Shown piece after piece: positions 48,132-60,546 of a DNA stretch of 64,000 bases. A program made the translations under genes and the position numbers. The DNA lies in NCBI GenBank assembly GCA_037367405.1, contig JAZKJV010009615.1, forward strand, positions 310,001 through 374,000. The letters are read 5' to 3'. The notes under the pieces are model-generated. The model worked only from the letters and a program-made list of their open reading frames with translations. It made no database searches and was not told where the DNA came from. Origin of the DNA: Ottelia alismoides (lineage: Eukaryota; Streptophyta; Magnoliopsida; Alismatales; Hydrocharitaceae). The stretch's first letter is position 1. Each line of letters begins with the position of its first letter.

Positions 48132-48725
48132 CAACATAAGTGTCAACCTCTGCTCGACGTCTTGAAATGATTGTGATAGCGTGGAAACATTAGATACAAT
48201 AACTTGCCATTTATTACATGTACATGTTTGTTGACCCATGTTCACCGTGTACCGTTTGCGACCTCGAGTCTCATATTGTGTACGCCGAACACCACTCAAT
48301 ACCTCAAACAATATGTCTGGTTGTCTTTGTATATGAGTTATTGTGTATCCATTAACAGCTGCACTCCAACGATGCATCTCTGATGTTGCAAAATGTGTGA
48401 ATTTCTGCCATCGCGAGGGCAGTTCTAACCTCGTCAACACACACATTGAAGTATAAGACATAATTATAAAAGGTCTTCTCGATCAATTCAGAAATTGGCA
48501 AACATCGGGCATCCTTAAGAACTGTATTGTAGCTTTCACTAAGATTTGTATTCATCTGATCAAATCTATAATCACCATCATATGCTAAAGTCCATTGCTC
48601 ATTGTAATAATCATGAGTTGAAAATCATCTACCTACATCTTTGTTCCACTCATGTAATTTCCTCATGAAATATGCAAACTTCCTACTATCGAGATAACTA
48701 AGATCTATGTCATATATTGTCACGT
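48132..48725 (-). pseudogene. MULE transposase, SWIM zinc-finger part
   Basis: The minus strand from about 48720 reads YDIDLSYLDSRKFAYFMRKL, then MNTNLSESYNTVLKDARCLP (48552 down), the 'T.N.AESFN.VLK.AR.LPI' block of MuDR-type transposases, and TCTCNKWQ, a SWIM-type CxC motif. It ends at the TSD of the Tekay element and resumes at 38534. An in-frame stop near 48630 and frameshifts show decay. The DDE catalytic part should lie at higher coordinates but is not seen beyond 48725, so the gene is truncated. Confidence 0.82.
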
Positions 48726-50631
48726 ATAGGCACACATCTTCTGATCAACCAAATGCATTACTATATATCAGAGTATGTACATTAGGCATGCTAATAGGTT
48801 GATGACCTAATCAAGGTCTATACACCGACGAGTTGCTATGCATACGAGAGCCTATGAGTAATACGATATCTCAATAGGATCATACATGTTCACTATTGAA
48901 CGGGAAGACATGAGCTCACTCATGAGATATTGGGACAAATCAAATTCCAATGTTGGTCATCTTATTTTGAAAATAAAACAAGATTTGAAGGTATGATATA
49001 TGCTTTTGGAAAGCATATGATTGATACTAACTCCTTGTAATAGAATGAGAAACTTAATGATAAAACCTTGAAGGAGACAGTTCAAAAATGATCAAAACTT
49101 TGAGTTTATACTAGATCTTCCAATATGCAGGATATATGGGTATTAGGAATACTCAAGGGTAATGTGATCTTAAACAATTGTACAACCATGATGCCCATTC
49201 CGAGGGAGCGATGAAACAAGTTTTCATTTTAGTGATCGCTCAGTATATTGATTATCCAATCTTATTTCAAATGTTGGACATTAATCTGGATATGATTCAG
49301 ATGCAATGACAAGATTAGATATTATATCTGACTTGATTAGACATCTATGAGCAATCTTCTTGATCTGGATATGAGATTAGATCTTGGTATCCAAGTCACT
49401 TTACATGGAATATACAGTCGTCATATCCTTATCTCCAAGTATCCGCGGAAAAGGCACATTGTTCTTGAAAGAATTCAAGAATAATTCTATTTTTGACTAT
49501 ATCTGAGCATTGGAAAATTGATGATTAAATAAGAGTTAATTATCATTAATAATGTGGATATGATTCACATTTTTTTTGAACATATATATGGATAGACTAT
49601 TGAGATGATTAAATTGGATTTAATTAGCACGCATATAATTAATATGGATAGTACTATTCACAATAATCATGAGTATCATGAATTGATTCATAATATCATG
49701 AGAGAGATTTAAATATAAATATGATTTACAATTTACATGTTAATGTGAATTAAATTCACATTATAAAATTAAATATGAATTGAATTCACATTATAAAATT
49801 AAATGTGAATTGGATTCACATTGAACAATTAAATGTAAATGTAATTTATATTTATAGGTGTATGAATATGGTTCATAATTATCAATGACATGATTGGAAT
49901 TGTCACAAAATAATTTGGAATTATTTTAGTGAAAATTCATGCGACAAAAGTTGTTGAATATATAGAAGATTTGTTGGAGATTCGAGATCTCACAAATATG
50001 GAATTAAGTGGAGTGCGCTCCATTCCTTATTAGGAGTGAACAGCCATGGTGGAAGCACCATGTGACCGTCCACTCTGTAAGGAAAGGAGGCACTCCTCTT
50101 TATATTTCTTCTACATGGAGATTGATTTTTATTGAATTAATTTATTGAAGAATGTATTCAATTTATTATTTCATTTAAAATTAGTTACATTATTGTTGCA
50201 AATTGTTGCAATAAAATCTAGGCCATTGATTGAAAGTGCAAATTAATCTACACCATTGATTATGTATGCACATGGATTAGGAACCATGGACATCCAAAAT
50301 TGTATAAAAGAAAGGCCAACCCTAGACGTTTTCTTTACAACAATTCAACACACAAATCAGAGCAATAAAATCTCTATACACACACACATGTCCATAGGTT
50401 GTGCATATCAACCCCAAGTGGTCGTCCACTCTAGGATTTATGGAGAGTATCGTCGTTGTCACACTACCATTGTGTTGTAGGATCAACTGCTCATGGATCT
50501 CCATCTTCTTTGATGCTTTGTGCTCGTGAGGAAGATGGTGGATTTAGTTTGATGAAATCAAGAGGTTCTCGCGCTCGGATCATTGATGAATCTCCATTTC
50601 ATCACCTTTATTCTATCATTTTGGCCTAAAA
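48726..50631. other. unassigned, possibly LTR-derived
   Basis: AT-rich and without recognisable proteins. A TATA-like TATAAAAG at about 50304 followed by a CA/CT-rich leader resembles an LTR promoter, and parts around 48890-49260 look like repetitive LTR sequence. No matching second copy or TSD is present in the window. Confidence 0.35.
49742..49861. repeat. 30-bp tandem repeat, 4 units
   Basis: Units start at 49742, 49772, 49802 and 49832. The core is AATRTGAATT-RATTCACATT, itself a short palindrome. Similarity decays toward the last unit. Confidence 0.8.
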
Positions 50632-53600
50632 AACTCAAGCAAATGCATGTAAATAGCATCAATTTATCTATAATAGCATTCATCATTTATTATATTTATT
50701 ATACATAAAATAAGGTTTTAATGCCAAAATTATAGAATAAAGAGAATAAAAGAAAAAGGAATAAAATATTGCAAATATTTTATGACCCTAACCCCGAGAC
50801 CAAGTCCAGAATGGAATTGGTCGACAAGGAATAAAGTAGGGGGAGATAAGGGTCAAGAATACAATAAATATCTCATTTATTCATTCTTGATTTATGCATT
50901 TTTGACACCTATTTTGTATCTAAGTATTCATCAAACAAAGAAATTTGTATACAAAAGTTGTAGATAATAATGCAAATAAAAATACAAAATTGAGTTTGTA
51001 CAAAAATGATGCACTGTGTACATTTTATACAAAGAATAAAAAGTCAGAATCTCAACTTCACAGACCCATATCTTGTAAATAAAAACTCAAAATCTAACAA
51101 AATCACATTTAATTGTATATAACTTTTCAAGACCTATTTAATGGAGGTGGTTTCATATTTTTTTGGAGTTAATACGCAGAAGATAGGTTTTGGGCCCCTA
51201 TTGTACATAATACCGATTAAAAAATTCAATTTATTCATTACTTATTATTTTTACACGTTCATATTTTTATAATTTTGTAAACATTATTTATACATAGGTG
51301 TACACTAAAATTAGAATTAAATCTAAAATAAAAAGGAGTATACAAAACATAGGCAAAATACCGATACCTAAACCTATACAAGTCATATACCTATTTATTT
51401 AAATGTACAAACAAAGTCACAAAGATCAAATAAAAATATATTTATACTCACAAAAATAAGTTATAAATATATAAGATAAGAAAATAAAATAATAAAATAA
51501 TATATATAAAATAAAAATAAAAATGCACAAAACATAGATGAATATACCTATAAATACACTCATAAAAATTAACTACCAATAAATTAAGCCAAAAAAAATA
51601 AAAATCATATTAAAATACTACATAAAATAATAAACATTTTTTTATTTTATACACGAAAAATAATAAAATCATTTACTAATTTAAATAATTTATTCTTTAA
51701 TTTTTCAGCATGTTTTGTCCTCTAGTGGCCTGCGTGGACCAATGGCAGGCCGCCATTAGTTGACCGCAGGTCAACTTTTTGGACCTAGACCTGCGCCTCT
51801 GACAGATCACGAGAGCCCCCACTACCCCGATTTTTCACGCAAATTGTGTAGCTCGACTGAGATGGGACCCTTCATGAAAAGTATTCCTTGTACATCCTAG
51901 ATACACGCCCAACCCCATGATGTTTTGTACATAGCACGAATCGCCACCGATTGCCCGATCCACAAGGGTGCGCACTCTGCCTATAAATAAGTAGCTCCGA
52001 CCTCCTTCTTATTTTTGGTCTGTTTTCACCCTCTTCCCTTCCTCGTATTCGGTCCTGAAGGCTTCTTCGTGACGGGAGGAAGCTTTTGGCGCCTTGAATC
52101 GGTCGGAGGAGGTGGGAGCTGCACCCACGGCGGAGCTCCGGCGACGCCAAGCTCCCTGGTCCCCACCAGGTATTCGAGCACCTTTTCTTGCTTCATTAGA
52201 TAGATCTTAATTCTAGGTTTTATTTCCTGCATTTAGTTTAACTTTTAGATAAGTAAATCGCCTCTCCTCGGTTGAGTCTTAGTTCGCCGGAGCTCCGCTC
52301 GACGACGACTCCTGAGCTCTTTAGTTCACCTTCGATGCTTGTATCACCCCCATCTCGTTCCCTTTCACCTTCTCCATCATTCGCATACCCCTGATCAACC
52401 GGGACCCTCGTGGTTCCGTGAATCGAGGTTCCCCTCCGCCGCTCGTCGAAACCTCACCACCCAGTCCATTTTTTATGCACAAGCTTCAAACCTTAGGTCG
52501 AGAGTGAAGCCCTCGAGCCGCTGGTTCTTCCCGTGCAGTTCTTGACGCACAAGAAGCCCACTTGGGCTTGATTAATTCCAGGAAGAGGTTCCTGGAGGTC
52601 CCTTCCGTCCTCGAGCTCGCCTGCACGTCTGGGACCTCCAGGGGCCGAGAGGAGACCATCATTCGATGCGGGGAGCTTCCAGGCATGTGTAGAGACCCCC
52701 GGAGGAGAAGGAGGAGGTCGGAGGCACCAACTGTTCACGATTGAAGCTCGCCGTGCGCGAGCTTCGTCCCTGTTCTTCCGCCCTGCTCCATCGCCATCCG
52801 ATGAAGATGAAGCTCCCAGGCGTAGCAGCTGCCGTTGGATGCAAAGCCTCACAACCGTCTGATGTCATCAGGAGATCTAATCTCAACCATCCAACCTCGA
52901 ACCATCATCGTCACACCAGAGGCCGACGCGTGTCAAGTGGATGAAGCCTAGCCGTTGGATCGCGCGCCTTGAGGGGCAATTTGCATTTTAAGCCCCTACC
53001 TTTTTTGTATTTATTATTTAGTCCATTAAGTATTGTGCAACGTTTAAAATAAAGTGGGTATCTTTGCAAAGCGACCCTTGGTTTTTTGGTATTTACATCG
53101 TAGTACATTCCACGTCAGATCACGTGATGCCCCACGTGCGTTGGAAATATTTCATGTATGCCCCTGCATGTCCTAGTATTTCATAAAGATACATTAAATG
53201 AAATTTGCAGTGTATATATTTTTGAGAAAATTGCATGTATGCCCCTTACATTTTACGAAATTGCGTTTTGGTCCCTGTGCGTGTAAGTCACGTGTAGTAC
53301 CACGTGATTGGAAAAGTTGTAATGACCCCCTGGCGGGTTTTAAACTTTGTATTTGGTCCATAAAATTCATGTTAACGTTCTAAACTCTTGGTCAAATTGC
53401 TCGGAACCCCTTGGACTTTATTTTATTTGCAAAAATGCCCCTGCTAGTGTTGGAATTTCTTTGTGCTTTCCCTATTTATTGCATACATTTATAAAATTCC
53501 AAAAATCACCAAAAAATTAACATAGATCCATGTTGCATTGTATTATTATGCTACATTTTTATTTTGCATTTTTATTGCATTTTCATATTTATAAAAATTC

Positions 53601-54527
53601 AAAAACATGCATTTTTGCTATTATTTGCATTATAAAATCCCAAAAAATTTAAAAAAACCTCTGGAAAAGTTCTTAAAAAATATGTGCTGTGCTTTTGAGT
53701 GTACTTGATTTTCTGACCAAAAATAACTAAAAAATTTAAAAAGAAAAAGCATAAAAATAATAAAACCCTGAAAATCTCTATAAAAATATTAAAAATCCAT
53801 AGGAAAACACAAAAAAATACAATTCTTGCCTCTAAATTTTCTATATTATATTATCTATATATTAAAATTAATATGGAGGATTTTTGCCACTGTTTAATAT
53901 TATTTACCTCCATTTTATTATCGGATATTATTTTGAGTGTTTTTTACTTTAAAAATATATAAAAATTAGCAAAAAGTCTTGAAAAATCACAAAAAAACAT
54001 TAGAAAAATATAAAAACCCTAAAAATACTATATTTTCTTTATTTACCCTATTTTATCTTATTTATATACCTCTCTCCTCTCTTATATATATATTCTCTAG
54101 ATAGCTACATATATAGATATACATATACGTAGTAAAAGAAAAAGAAAATATAAAAATGCAAAATATAAAATATATATAACCAGAAATTTAAAAAAAACCA
54201 AAATACAAAAATATAAAACAAAAGAATATATATATAATAAATTAAAAACCTACAAAAAGAGGATTCTTTTAAGGAAGACTACAGTGTACATAAATACCTA
54301 TAGGCTACCTACTTTTTTGCTCTCTGTGGTTCGACCTCTGCATGCTTATACACTATGCATTTTATGGTAGAGTTAATAAATTTTAATTCACATTTTTGAT
54401 ATTAATTGCATATATTTCATTGTGGGTTAATTGCTGATCAATTGAGGTTTCGTGAGCGGTCGCCTCAGCGACACTGTGGTCCCGCCTTGTGTGGACTACT
54501 TAGACCCTCGCGAGATCTCTGTTATCA
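50632..54527 (+). mobile_element. Athila-type 5' LTR (left end approximate)
   Basis: The right edge is fixed by the CA at 54526-54527 followed two bases later by the primer site. A TATA box TATAAATA lies at 51982-51989, followed by a long GC-rich leader and then AT-rich sequence. The left edge is set tentatively where sequence similar in style to the minus LTR-like block begins; no TSD was found. It contains many CACGTG-type boxes and CCGTTGGAT motifs. Confidence 0.6.
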
Positions 54528-54529
54528 GA

Positions 54530-54547
54530 TGGCGCCGTTACCGGGGA
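54530..54547 (+). other. primer-binding site, tRNA-Asp type
   Basis: TGGCGCCGTTACCGGGGA is, with one change, the tRNA-Asp complement used by Athila/Tat-type gypsy elements. It gives plus orientation to the Athila element that follows. Confidence 0.88.
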
Positions 54548-55080
54548 GCAATGAACGTAGCCTATTATACCTTGTCATTCTTGTATAAAAATTCATTTAT
54601 TCATCATTTATTCTGTGAATAGTTATTTATTTGAAATTGTTTAATTACACATGATTCTTTGATTAGTGACATACACATTCATTCATTTTGATTAATTACT
54701 TGATTCTTTATTTCATTGATTGAGCTTATACTAATTCTATCTCTTTGTGACCTTGTTGCGAGGGCCCGCCACGCGAGGATGGTTTATTAGGAAGCCAAGG
54801 CAGCCAAACTTGGAGGAGGTTGGTTTTCACTTCATGACCAACTGGAGAGGGCACCAAGGATGCAAGGGGATGTGAATTAGCTAGGCCTTAAGTAATTAGG
54901 ATCAATTTTGTAATTTATTGTGAGAGAGAGAGAGAAAATTTTGGCATGTAATATAACTTGGACTCTACTCTTCACAATGAGGTCCAGTGCATGGGTGTCT
55001 ATTCACCTGGGGACTGATAGTCGCCCCGCACCCTTAGTTAATTCGAGCAAATTAATGTCCAAATTAATGTTAATCGTTCG
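54548..55080 (+). other. Athila leader, no gene
   Basis: Sequence directly after the primer site. No protein motif is seen. A (GA)n tract is at about 54920-54936. Confidence 0.5.
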
Positions 55081-58000
55081 TTGCAGTCGGATACGAGAGG
55101 CTAGTCAAAAACCACTTATCAATTAATGTTAAGTTAATTTTAAGCGGCAGATTTTTTTACTTGGTGGAAGTCCAAGGTCGAACTCAGGGAGGCATCTGTC
55201 TCCTTAGGTAGATTTTGAGCAAATATCCAAGTGTTAGATTGTCGAGGAGTAATTTTTTTTGTTCTTTTTTTATTTTCAATTCAGACTCGTGCAAAAATGC
55301 ATGCCAATATAAAGTTCAATTCAATTATGATATCAAATGAAGTCCAAAAATTCTAAAAATTGGCCAGATGATTAATTATGATGAAAATGATCTACACTAA
55401 TTTTTTTGGAATTTTTAGACACTAAATGAATTTACTGTGAATTAAATATGCAAACAGGGTGATTTTCACAATTTAATTTTTAATAAATAACAACTCATAA
55501 TTTTTTCAAGAAATAAAATTATCCTAGATAGCACTAATGATGATGAATCCAGGAAAATTGACAGATCTGAATTTCAATGTGAAATGAATTTATTAAAATT
55601 AAAATAAGAAAATCACTCAACAATTTATTTAGGCATCGATATGTGTGCAAATGACATGAAATTTTTATGGCATGTTAAGAATTCTGTCCTTAAGCTACTG
55701 TGAATTTTTGAGGATTTTTGGAACCACAGAGAATTAACTAGAAATTAAAAGGTGTCACTGGGCAAAATATTCCAAAAATATACCAATTAATTCATTAATA
55801 ATTCCACTGAAATTACAAAAATGTGACACTGGCTCAATAGACAGAGGACAAGTTTCTCAATAAAAGGCAACTTTTAGAATAGAAAAATGATGTAATATAC
55901 AACCTAGGGATGCGTGCAAACACAGGGGTGTAAATGCAATACAGGAAAATCAAAAATACATAAAGTAAATATGCTGACAGGGACTAAAATGCAATTACCT
56001 ATTATGCGGGGACTCAAGTGCAATTTCTCCAATAGGCACGTGCTCCTCACGTGGGCTCAGCTTCACAGGGACCTTTTTGCAATATCTGAAAGCTCCAGGG
56101 GCCTCTGTGTAAATTTCCCAGGCCGCACGTGCTCCTCACGTGGGCGGCCTAGGTTCGGATGGCTGCGGAGGCTCGGAGCTAGGCTCGGTCGCTTCTGGAG
56201 GTCTGGGGTGAGGCTCGGACGACCCGAGCCTAGGCTCGGAGAAGAGGCTCGGGCCGAAGCTACATGGCACGCTGTGGACCTTCGGATCGAGCTATATCCG
56301 ATGGATGGCGGTGAAGACGCGTGGCGTGACCTCAGGACGTTAGATCTGGGTGGATCCAACGGCTACTGGACTCGATGGAGACGGCGACGTGGCTGAAGAT
56401 CAGCCTCTGGATCAGATGAGAGATCTCAACGGCTGAGAACTGCTGCAGAGGGGAGACGCGTGGCGCACTAGGCGCCGTTGGATCTAGATGAATCCAACGA
56501 CTCCTGTGAATCCCGGTGAAGAGGCGACGTGGCTCGCTGAGGGCCGTTCGATCGACATGATCGAATGACAGCTGTGCGTCTGCTCCGATGATCCTCCGCC
56601 GCCTGCGGAGGAGATGGCGGGGCTCCAACAAAGACGCCTTAGCTCCGCTCGTCCTTCCTCGTGTCGCTGACGCTCTCCGACTTGTCGGAGATATCCCAGA
56701 AGATGCGTGGCGACGCGACGAAGATCTTGGTGGTCTCAGGAGCGACGGAGGGTGGTCTGAAGTCGATGGCGATGAAGCTCCGAGTCGGCTCCGGCGAACT
56801 TCCGTTCAATGAGCAGAGAGGCACCTGCAGGTGTTAGAGATAGAGCCGGAGCTCGTGCGTGCGCTCGTGGAGAAGTGAAGGTGATCGGAGAGGCCTAAGG
56901 GGTACTGAGGGCGTATGGCGAAGGAGCTCCGGCCAAATGGCGGAGCTGGAGATTGGGGTGCTGTGATGTGCGTCGTCGGAGGTCGTGAAAGGTACCGCGA
57001 AGATGGGAGCTTCGACGTGAAGCTCGGCGGAATGCAATGGAGGCGTGGGAGTGACCGGAGGCGGAGAATAAAAAGCTAGAAATTCAAAGAAGAAATGAAG
57101 AGGAGATCGGAGAAGAATGGAGGGTTCACCTGGGGATTGGAACTCGTCGGGGAGTTCCAGGTCGTCGCTCGAAGGGCCGGTGGCTCCCTGAGCTCAAGCA
57201 GCTGCTCGGAGATAAGGCTGCGACACGGCGGAGGAGCCGCGGATCTCGCCGGAGAAGACGCCTGTCTTCGCTCGAAGAGACGGCCAATTGCTGTCACCAA
57301 TCGAGAGCTCTGAGCTCGGGGGTTTCTCCTGTAATGGCGGATGGGGCTGAAGTTCGCCGGTGCTCGAGTATTTATAGGAAGAAGGTCTCGGCAGGTCTGG
57401 TGATGGGGCGAAGTTCATGGAGGTCGTGGAGCGTCTATGGTGGAGGTGGTGGCAAGTGGGGTAGCTGGCGAGGATGAGTTACGAGTGGGGAAGGTCGTGG
57501 GAGAGTTGGCGGACGGCGAAGTTGGCTGACGTGCGGTCGAAAATAGAAAGGGGGCGCCCCTCCCGCAAGGCAGAGAACGTGGGAGAGAGGGGTGCCAGAG
57601 GTAGGAGATGAGGCCCTGGCCGTTGGATCTTGTGATCCAACGGCCTAGATCAAAGCGCGAAGGGACGTATAGGATTAGATCAAGGCGAGGTGATAAGAGG
57701 CCGTGATGGCGCCACGTGGAGTGAGCTGGGCGAAGCGCGAGTGAGCGGATGAGATCAAGTCAAGGCGACGCGATCTGAGGGTGCTGAAGCTGCCACGTGT
57801 CGTGGAGAGGCAGCGGCGCGAACAAACGGTTTGGATGAGGAGTTGAGGTTAATCGAAGGGACGAGGGGCGCCAAAGGAAGAGCGGCTGTGATGGAAGATC
57901 AGAGATGCGTTCTAGCGGTGTACACGCCGCCACGTGGCGAGTTCTGGTGAGGGCGCTAACGGGTGGTTAGGATCGGAGGTGGAGATGATCAGATGGCCAA

Positions 58001-58640
58001 AAATTGAGGCGTACGTGGAAGCAGCTAAGCCGTTGGATCTAGAGGGCAATCCAACGGCTGTGGCTGCGGGCGGATGAGGCAAGGGCAGCGGGCCACGTGG
58101 CTCAACCAGAGGGCGCCACGTGGCCCGCTGTGAATGGCTGGAAGAAAATATATGTGTAGAGAGAAGAGGGGGCCGAATTTGGAAAAACTCAAAACATGAA
58201 AGTTGTAGATCTTGATGAGATATACAAGTTTCATGTTGACCAAAGAGGGAGATGAGGTCAAGTATGATACAAAAATACAAAGATACAATTTATACATATA
58301 TGTAGTATACAAAGTGGCCCAAAAACCCAACTTTCTCATACGAGCTCCAAATTGGATGAAATTAGTCTCATTTTAAAAGTCTTTTAATGTGGAGTATTCT
58401 AAGAGTGAGTAGACCTATTTTGGAGTTTGTGTGAGGGTCCTATTTGTATTTTAGTGTACAGAGGTTCTAAGGCTTTATTGATAAATTTACAAGGGGAATT
58501 TTTGGCTTCTTATTTAAATGCAAATGCACTGCTAAAATGTATGCATTATGTATGTATGCATGAATGCTATTTATGCATTATAAAGGGAAATATACCTCTA
58601 TTTACTCGGGAACAAGGCTCTATTTTTGACTTTTGAAGTG
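55081..58640 (-). mobile_element. inverted LTR-like block inside Athila leader
   Basis: Composition and order mirror the Athila LTR but on the minus strand: an AT-rich start at high coordinate, CACGTGG and CCGTTGGATC boxes (56.0-58.1 kb), a TATA box TATAAATA on the minus strand at 57369-57376, a GC-rich leader, then AT-rich sequence down to about 55.1 kb. It is probably a related LTR, solo or partial, inserted in inverse orientation. ORFs on both strands in the GC-rich part (for example 56063-56359) have no recognised domains. Ends and TSD are not resolved. Confidence 0.45.
58193..58237 (-). repeat. imperfect hairpin, also found at 63483-63527
   Basis: Arms 58193-58213 and 58217-58237 pair at 18 of 21 positions. 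Read on the minus strand the sequence AACATGAAACTTGTA...TACAACTTTCATGTT and its flank GGTCAACATG...TTTTGAGTTTT are closely similar to the plus-strand copy at 63483-63527. Confidence 0.8.
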
Positions 58641-60546
58641 ATGAATCACAGATTCATCAGGGACCTCGTCGTGGCTTTTTCGTGTTTTCCCGCCTTGTTT
58701 TTTTTGTTTCCCGCCTTTTGAGCTTTCCACATTTTCTTTACTTTGTTTTATGTGTATGGAGACCTTAGACTTAGGTTGCTTGACTCGGTAGTTAGGTCCA
58801 CACCTTAATAAGAATGCACGTTCCTATAGTCTATTACGTATGGATCTAGTCAAATCTAATAAATGTTAGTTGTTTAGAGTCAGACAATGTGCCGTGAGAG
58901 ATGTCATACAGCGTTGGCAGGACTTGTTGTGGCGGGCACCGAGACGTTTTCAAGACCGGACTCTAGGGTTAGATTTTAAATAACCGACATATGGTTCTTC
59001 ACGATTAATAGCAGCTACTGTTTAGGACGATTTTGTCGCTTGCACACCATCATGTAGATAGGTTTAAAAATTCTGTTTTGCATACCGCATGGAGAGAGCT
59101 GGGATGCACTGTAAGTCTTCTAACTCAGCATGCATCATTTGGTTTAATGGTGAGATTTCCAACATAGAACCAACTTGCACGGCTTTTCCGCTATCTCCCT
59201 CTGATTTTGAGCACCTAGGACATAAATGAAAATATACAAAAACTTTAGGTGCTGGTATGATACAGACTCAAAAAAAACTGAAAACCTAAAAAACTAAAAC
59301 AATGGGACTGCTAAATAAACTTTGACCTTAATTAAAATTTGTAATGGACTATCACTGTATTGGGTTCATAAAGCCCTCATTGTTTTCGGGTACCTTTGGA
59401 GGGGGGCCAAAACCCCACTCCCTTGAGCAAGGCACGTTCCATAAGGAATAGAGCCAAAATCCCAGTCTGCAACTGCCTTGTGTATCGCCTGGATTTCCGA
59501 AGTATTGGCGCTTCTATCGTACGTGGGCGAGTGGGGCTTGGTCGCCATTGATGACTCTCTATTGTGTAGAGCATCGACCTTGTCTGAAGTATCGAGTATA
59601 GGCCACACCCTCATGGGGGTGTCTGTCTCATCTTCTTGCGTCCGAGTTCTTACACGCTCACGGGCGATTCCGTTGCGAGCGAGAACCGAAGTATCGGTTT
59701 CGCCTATTGGCTTCCTCTCTCTATTTCTTTGGCTGAGTAGGGATCCAGGAAGGGTTACAAGGACCTCAAAAAGTACAGACTACCTATTACAAAGGAGGAG
59801 GACAAGTACGGGATACTTTTCTGGCAGTACTCTCTCTCCTATAGGGGTAGCGTGCTAAGGACTTGTTAAAAGATATGCCTGAAATAACAACTCTAAGACT
59901 GAAAAGATAATAAATAGCCGAACTTTCACGGCTTCACGTGGCGTGAGTTGGTGAACCCAATCTTGTATTGAGTTTGTATGGATCTAGATTAAGGTTCAAA
60001 GATCAAGTCCTGTGCCATTGCGCCAAATTTGTTGTGCCATTCCCCTTTGACCCCCGCTCAGTTTGAGCCTTTCTACTGTTTTGCACTCCTTTTTACTCCT
60101 CGTTGACCATCGTATCCTTCCTCCAACATACAAATCTCTCTTGTTTCGCGAATTCAATCCATGGATGGTTTCCGTCGGGACCCTGCCAACACCCACATCG
60201 ATTCCATGGACTTGACTTCGCCAATAAATTCGAGGCGATTCCTGAGAACCCGATCCGGACTTTGCGGATCGATCTCTAGATTCCTCGTCTTCTACTCTCC
60301 TTTTTGACCACCCAATAAACCGGGATCACTTTTGTCCCACCTTCGTCGTTGTGAATGGAAGTCTACCACAGTCCATATCCTTTTCCGTTCATAACACTCT
60401 GGGATTGACCTTGATTCCAAATTCATCATGACAACTGAATAAAATTGCAAAGTGGTCTGATTAGGATTCTCTCATTCTGCAGATAAAAGACAGACCAAGC
60501 CCTGGATCCTAATACAGAACTCATTTCGTCAGACTCAGACCCTGAC
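58641..60546 (+). other. Athila leader, no gene seen
   Basis: No protein domain is found. The segment 59365-59870 differs in texture from the AT-rich neighbours and could be an organelle-derived insert, but I cannot confirm this. ORFs of 60-126 codons there lack motifs. The part 60240-60546 runs directly into gag. Confidence 0.45.

Noticed and set aside
56063..56812. Arg/Ser-rich ORFs in the GC-rich block at 56-57 kb
   Set aside because: They overlap on both strands within an LTR-like region and carry no known motif.
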